Of a stretch of DNA of 34,048 bases, positions 30,126 through 34,048 are shown piece by piece (positions within the stretch are counted from its first letter, which is position 1; each line of letters opens with the position of its first letter). The stretch covers positions 1-34,048 of the forward strand of contig NZ_JAGSOY010000051.1 of assembly GCF_018837975.1 (NCBI RefSeq). The letters run 5' to 3'. The translations under genes and the position numbers were made by a program. The notes beneath the pieces are model-generated. The model was not told the origin of the DNA and did no database searches. It worked only from the letters and a program-made list of their open reading frames with translations. The DNA is from Zooshikella harenae (GTDB lineage: Bacteria; Pseudomonadota; Gammaproteobacteria; Pseudomonadales; Zooshikellaceae).

Positions 30126-31934
30126 ATGAAGAACGAAGCTGCGATAAATGACATTAGCCAACGCATAGAAGTATTAAGAGAAACTATTCAGCGGTTAGAG
30201 AAAACAGATAGAAGAGCAGCTGAACGGTTGAAAAAAACATTACAGAATGAGTTAGGAGCAGAACATCAGCCTAGCAAAACGAATGGGCGGTCAAATCCTG
30301 ATCATGCTGCGATGGGAACACCCATTGTAAGGTTACATAGTAAAGATTTATTTTCTACTGCAGGAACGATTGTCAAACAAGCTGTTTCTCATCCAAAGGC
30401 AGGATTAAAGCAGCTACTGGAATTTGGTAAAGATATGTCTCAAGTAATATTGGGAACCTCAGAGTTTTTACCAAAACGAAATGATCGTCGTTTTAGCGAT
30501 CCGACTTGGCTTGAAAATCCAGTTTATCGTCGTTATATGCAGGCATATTTTGCATGGTATAAACATCTTAATGATTGGGTTGATGATGCAGAGTTTGATA
30601 ATGATGATAGCCGTCGAGCTAAATTTATTATCTCTCTTTTTGCAGAAGCAATTGCACCTTCAAATTCATTGATAAATCCTGCTGTTATAAAACGGTTTTT
30701 TGAAACAGGTGGTCTTAGCCTGGAAAAAGGCTTATTGCACCTACTTGATGATATTCGACATAATGGTGGAATGCCGGCACAAGTCGATAAATCAGCATTT
30801 TCCGTAGGGAAAAATATTGCTACTTCAGAAGGTAATGTGGTTTTCAGATGTGATATTTTAGAACTTATTCAATATAAACCAACAACAGAAAAAGTGTTTA
30901 AAATACCTCTGTTTATAATTCCACCACAAATCAATAAGTTTTATGCTTTTGACTTAAGCCCAGAAAAAAGTTTTATTCGTTTCTGTAATTCTATTGGCCT
31001 GCAAGTATTTATTGTCAGTTGGCGAAATCCAACACCGGAGCATCGTAATTGGGGGCTTGATCAATATATTTTGGGGCTAAGCGAAGCTGTTCATGTTATC
31101 CATGAAATTGCTGAAGTTGACACTATAAACATTTTAGGAGCTTGTTCAGGAGGCTTAACTTCTGTACTGTTATCCAGCTATCTGCAAAGCATGGATAAAC
31201 CAATAATAAATTCAATTACTCAATTAGTCAGTATTATTGATACGCAAGTTAACTCTGATATAGCGCTTTTTGTTACCGAAAAAACGTTAGAAACAGCTAA
31301 ACAAACATCAGCTGCTAAAGGGGTTTTAGAAGGCAGGGATATGGCACGTGCATTTGCATGGATGAGGCCAACTGATCTTATTTGGAATTATTGGGTTAAT
31401 AACTATTTACTAGGGAAAGAGCCTCCAGCATTTGATATTTTATATTGGAATAATGACTCCACTAGACTTCCAGCCAAACTCCATGCAGAATTTATTGATA
31501 TTTATAAAGAAAATAGCTTGATACATCCTAATTCTCTAAAAATTGCTGGTCAACCAGTTGATGCTAACGCTTTGAAACAAGATGTATTCGCAGTTGCAGG
31601 ACTAACGGATCACATTACGCTGTGGGACGCTTGTTATCGGTCTACACTATTATTGGGAGGTCAGTGTGAATTTGTTTTGAGCAATAGTGGACACATTCAA
31701 AGTATTCTTAATCCTCCAGGGAATCCAAAGGCGCACTTTTTTACAAATAAAGCTCATGCTGAAGAGCCTAGCGACTGGTATCAAGGTGCAACGCGTAATA
31801 ATGGTAGTTGGTGGGAACACTGGCAAAAATGGATCATTGCTCATTCTGGTGAACAAAAAGATGCGCCACCATGCTTGGGTAATGAACAATATCCACCTCT
31901 AGAACCAGCACCTGGTTTATATGTACATGATTAG
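30126..31934 (+). CDS. phaC: PHA synthase, class II type (PhaC)
   Basis: The 602-residue synthase polymerises (R)-3-hydroxyacyl-CoA into polyester at the granule surface. The lipase-like box GACSGG carries Cys340; LTDHITLWDA has Asp495 and NSGHIQSI has His523. The spacings Cys-Asp 155 and Asp-His 28 are the same as in P. aeruginosa PhaC1, supporting class II (medium-chain) activity. Compared with PhaC1 there is an extra N-terminal ~44 residues, predicted helical and charged (ISQRIEVLRETIQRLEKTDR), which could be a coiled coil for granule, phasin or partner contact. The phaZ gene follows after 8 nt, forming an operon. The ribosome binding site before ATG 30126 is weak. Confidence 0.93.
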   Translation: MKNEAAINDISQRIEVLRETIQRLEKTDRRAAERLKKTLQNELGAEHQPSKTNGRSNPDHAAMGTPIVRLHSKDLFSTAGTIVKQAVSHPKAGLKQLLEFGKDMSQVILGTSEFLPKRNDRRFSDPTWLENPVYRRYMQAYFAWYKHLNDWVDDAEFDNDDSRRAKFIISLFAEAIAPSNSLINPAVIKRFFETGGLSLEKGLLHLLDDIRHNGGMPAQVDKSAFSVGKNIATSEGNVVFRCDILELIQYKPTTEKVFKIPLFIIPPQINKFYAFDLSPEKSFIRFCNSIGLQVFIVSWRNPTPEHRNWGLDQYILGLSEAVHVIHEIAEVDTINILGACSGGLTSVLLSSYLQSMDKPIINSITQLVSIIDTQVNSDIALFVTEKTLETAKQTSAAKGVLEGRDMARAFAWMRPTDLIWNYWVNNYLLGKEPPAFDILYWNNDSTRLPAKLHAEFIDIYKENSLIHPNSLKIAGQPVDANALKQDVFAVAGLTDHITLWDACYRSTLLLGGQCEFVLSNSGHIQSILNPPGNPKAHFFTNKAHAEEPSDWYQGATRNNGSWWEHWQKWIIAHSGEQKDAPPCLGNEQYPPLEPAPGLYVHD

Positions 31935-31942
31935 GTGATCCA

Positions 31943-32848
31943 TTGGAAACGACATTTTCAACTAATATTCGCGAACCCATGAGGGTTCGCTTTAAAACAC
32001 TTAATATAAACGGCCAAATAATACGAGCAGCTATCAGGCCAGGTAATGAACCAATATTGCCATTATTAGTATTTAATGGTATTGGTGCGAATTTAGAGTT
32101 AATTAAACCTTTTGCAGACGAGTTACAAGGTGTTGAAATAATTGCTTTTGATGCACCAGGAACGGGGGGATCATCAACGCCAACATTTCCTTATCGTTTT
32201 GCTGGATTATCACGAGTAATTGGAAAAATGCTAGATGAGCTGAATTACGGACAAATTAATGTATTAGGTGTTTCTTGGGGAGGAGCGCTAGCCCAACAGT
32301 TTGCCTATGATCATCCATATCGGTGCCGGCGTCTTATTTTAGCGGCTACTTCAATGGGGTCAGTTGCTGTTCCTGCTAAGCTCTCAGTACTGTTGAAATT
32401 GGCAAGCCCAAGGCGATATGTTCAACCAAGTTATATGCAGCGTATTGCAGCCTCTATTTATGGTGGAGCTTTCCGGAGAAATGATAACTTAATTAAAAAA
32501 CATTCATTAAAAATTCGTTCGCCCAGTGGGATTGGCTATTATTATCAATTATTAGCAGGGGCGGGTTGGACCAGTTTTCACTGGTTACATAATATTAAGC
32601 AACCAACTTTGATTTTAGCTGGAGATGATGATCCAATTATTCCTATTGCCAATGCAAAGTTAATGGCAAAACGAATTCCTAATGCAGAACTGCGTATAAT
32701 ACGTTGTGGGCATTTATTCTTGCTGACCAAAACCAAAGAGATAGCACCTATTGTCAGAGATTTTTTAACAGACAATAAGCGACGACTAACCAGCCCACTC
32801 CCTCTGGAAACTGTTTCACCTGACGTAAGTAATGAAGTTATTGAGTAA
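31943..32848 (+). CDS. phaZ: intracellular PHA depolymerase PhaZ (alpha/beta hydrolase)
   Basis: This roughly 301-residue alpha/beta hydrolase strongly resembles Pseudomonas mcl-PHA depolymerase. FNGIGANLELIKPF, FDAPGTGGSSTP and the nucleophile elbow GVSWGGA (Ser111) are clear, as are LAGDDDPIIP (Asp230) and CGHLFLLT (His257). Its neighbour phaC lies 8 nt upstream, as in pseudomonads. The start is uncertain: TTG 31943 has AGGTG 5 nt upstream and is preferred, while ATG 31979 gives a length nearer to known PhaZ but has no ribosome binding site and sits in a hairpin loop (see findings). The enzyme hydrolyses stored polymer to release hydroxy acids. Confidence 0.92.
   Translation: METTFSTNIREPMRVRFKTLNINGQIIRAAIRPGNEPILPLLVFNGIGANLELIKPFADELQGVEIIAFDAPGTGGSSTPTFPYRFAGLSRVIGKMLDELNYGQINVLGVSWGGALAQQFAYDHPYRCRRLILAATSMGSVAVPAKLSVLLKLASPRRYVQPSYMQRIAASIYGGAFRRNDNLIKKHSLKIRSPSGIGYYYQLLAGAGWTSFHWLHNIKQPTLILAGDDDPIIPIANAKLMAKRIPNAELRIIRCGHLFLLTKTKEIAPIVRDFLTDNKRRLTSPLPLETVSPDVSNEVIE
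31971..31990 (+). promoter_or_regulatory. GC-rich hairpin over the alternative phaZ start
   Basis: GCGAACCC (31971-31978) and GGGTTCGC (31983-31990) form a perfect 8-bp stem closed by the four bases ATGA, so the alternative start ATG 31979 is exactly the loop. TTTAAAA follows. It could act as a translation control or weak attenuator between phaC and phaZ. Confidence 0.5.
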
Positions 32849-32902
32849 TCTGCTAAGGCCACATACATTTTTATACTATGAAATGTGACCTCATATACTA
32901 GT

Positions 32903-33382
32903 TTAATAAATTAAACGCACTAAAATTTCAGCGACACAAGCAGGTTTGGATTGTCCTTCTATTTCAACAGTTACTTGTTGTTTAAGTTGTATGGTACGTT
33001 CATCTTTTAACTCGGCTTCAAGTAAGGTTCTTTGCGCACGAACCTTTGAGTTTACGGGCACAGGATTCATAAACCGTAATTTATCCAAACCATAATTAAC
33101 CATCATTTTCAGGTTTTTGAATGCTTCTTTGTACGGTGCCGTAATTGACTCGGTCAAGTGTGGTATTAATGATAATGTTAAGTAACCATGAGCAATGGTT
33201 GTTTTAAAGGGAGAAAGTTTTGCAGCTTTTTCCGGATCAATATGAATAAATTGGTGATCTAATGTCGCATCTGCAAAGAGATTGATTCTATCTTGATCAA
33301 TACTAAGCCAATCTCCTGCCCCTTCAGCTTGATTAAGATGTCCTTTAAGAATTTCTAGTGCTAATTCTGCATTATTTGCCAT
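32903..33382 (-). CDS. MaoC-like (R)-specific enoyl-CoA hydratase, PhaJ/NodN-type
   Basis: The product is a 159-residue hot-dog-fold hydratase. FADATLDHQFIHIDPEKA contains the MaoC/PhaJ catalytic pair Asp and His (D-x4-H), and PFKTTIAHGYLTLSLIPHL is the conserved following helix. The sequence type is closer to NodN-like MaoC proteins than to Aeromonas PhaJ. Such enzymes convert trans-2-enoyl-CoA from fatty-acid oxidation to (R)-3-hydroxyacyl-CoA, the PhaC substrate; the convergent location next to phaZ fits monomer supply. Start 33382 is preferred (AGGA about 9 nt upstream); ATG 33391 is possible but has its Shine-Dalgarno too close. Confidence 0.85.
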   Translation of the reverse strand: MANNAELALEILKGHLNQAEGAGDWLSIDQDRINLFADATLDHQFIHIDPEKAAKLSPFKTTIAHGYLTLSLIPHLTESITAPYKEAFKNLKMMVNYGLDKLRFMNPVPVNSKVRAQRTLLEAELKDERTIQLKQQVTVEIEGQSKPACVAEILVRLIY

Positions 33383-33580
33383 ATTAACCATCCTAGTTAA
33401 TGTTTAAGTGTGTATTAAGAATATTGCAAAGAAGACGATAGAAGCTTTGCCATGGATAATCACTTTGCTTCGGATAAAGTTACATAGTAACTGTTTGTCA
33501 TAATATAATCATGAATTGACTATGTAACAAAAAGATGACAAGAGAGGCTGAAAATAATGAATCATATAACGTTTTAGATT

Positions 33581-33654
33581 TGGAGCGGGTGATGGGAATC
33601 GAACCCATGTATTCAGCTTGGGAAGCTGATGTTCTACCATTGAACTACACCCGC
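33581..33654 (-). tRNA. tRNA-Gly (anticodon CCC), with encoded CCA
   Basis: The minus strand folds as a 74-nt cloverleaf. The acceptor GCGGGTG pairs with CACCCGC, then discriminator T and encoded CCA. The D-arm is TTCAATGGTAGAA, the anticodon arm CAGCTTCCCAAGCTG with loop TTCCCAA, and the T-arm GGGTTCGAATCCC. The anticodon CCC reads GGG. Sequence and length resemble E. coli glyU. Confidence 0.95.
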
Positions 33655-33805
33655 TGTATGTCTTCACCTTACATTATAAACACTATGAATACCTAAATAC
33701 AACAGATATAATTTGAATTTGCGGCATTATAATACACATAAAATATGCTGGTAAATTCAATTTTGTTATTAATGTTATTTATGAGCGTTTAAGGTGGATA
33801 GTAGT

Positions 33806-34048
33806 ATGTCAGGTAGTCATAATGTATATCAAGCGCCATCTTCAGATTTGGAAACAGTAGTTCCAATGTCAGAGGAAGGTGAACTTGCAAGTCGTTGGAG
33901 TCGATTGGGAGCCTCGCTCATTGATGCTTTTATTCTAAATATAATAAGTATGCCTGTGTTGTATGCTGTAGGTTATTTTGACGGTGCGTTGAGTGGACAA
34001 CAGCCTAGTTTTACTAGTCAAGCAATGGCTATGTTATTGAGTCTTGAT
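33806..34048 (+). CDS. RDD-family membrane protein, N-terminal part
   Basis: The frame from ATG 33806 runs to the window end: 81 codons, incomplete. A roughly 20-residue polar leader (MSGSHNVYQAPSSDLE) precedes LASRWSRLGASLIDAFILNI, the start of the first RDD-domain helix with its conserved Arg and Asp. AGGTG about 9 nt upstream supports this start. RDD proteins are small inner-membrane proteins, some linked to ion or antimicrobial resistance transport, with function mostly unknown. The rest of the gene is outside the window. Confidence 0.8.
   Translation, partial: MSGSHNVYQAPSSDLETVVPMSEEGELASRWSRLGASLIDAFILNIISMPVLYAVGYFDGALSGQQPSFTSQAMAMLLSLD

Overview
The window looks like chromosomal DNA of an AT-rich, PHA-storing, respiratory gammaproteobacterium, probably a marine Oceanospirillales or Hahella/Zooshikella-type organism. 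This is inferred from protein resemblance: class II (Pseudomonas-type) PHA synthase and depolymerase, UbiTUV, HexR, UvrD, a CsdA-CsdE fusion and TcdA. No plasmid, prophage or CRISPR genes are visible. Only family-level placement is justified.

Layout. 1-5.6 kb: a possible C-terminal gene fragment, a periplasmic family-3 solute-binding protein, then a leftward run of MFS (MHS-type) transporter, LuxR-type regulator, YgfF-like SDR and a secreted GDSL/SGNH lipase. 5.6-11 kb is gene-poor: a second paralogous lipase, a PEP-CTERM exported protein behind a sigma54-like promoter, and two more orphan family-3 binding proteins with a CRP-type site and a possible membrane micro-ORF between them. 11.2-14.9 kb: a sodium:neurotransmitter-symporter family transporter, then a translationally coupled pair of a tryptophan 2,3-dioxygenase-like and a kynureninase-like enzyme. 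14.9-17.5 kb: tcdA convergent with a fused cysteine desulfurase-SufE gene. 17.7-20.7 kb: a VanZ-like protein and the anaerobic ubiquinone genes ubiT / ubiU-ubiV, divergent around a perfect FNR/Anr box. 20.7-21.7 kb: a 1-kb gene-free stretch with a 17-bp-stem hairpin and a dispersed repeat. 21.7-26.3 kb: an orphan DUF4123 protein, a PA3496-like small protein, hexR with a perfect palindromic operator, and uvrD. 26.6-33.4 kb: an orphan Tat/lipoprotein TRAP binding protein and a PHA block (PHA-system protein, phaD, phasin, phaC-phaZ, MaoC hydratase). 33.6-34.0 kb: tRNA-Gly(CCC) and the start of an RDD-family gene.

How the genes fit together. The PHA block covers monomer supply (MaoC hydratase), polymerisation (PhaC), mobilisation (PhaZ), granule coat (phasin and PHA-system protein) and regulation (PhaD). 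The transporter, TDO-like and kynureninase-like genes may form a tryptophan/indole oxidation route, although no formamidase is visible. UbiT/U/V would keep ubiquinone synthesis running without oxygen under FNR/Anr control.

Beyond genes, the most interesting signals are non-coding. There is a family of intergenic palindromic elements ending in TATACCC...GGGTATA (at least four, two of them MITE-like). A 104-bp repeat is present twice at 82/104 identity, with one compensatory base-pair change. Several binding sites match their neighbouring genes: FNR at ubiTUV, the HexR operator at hexR and the sigma54 promoter at the PEP-CTERM gene.
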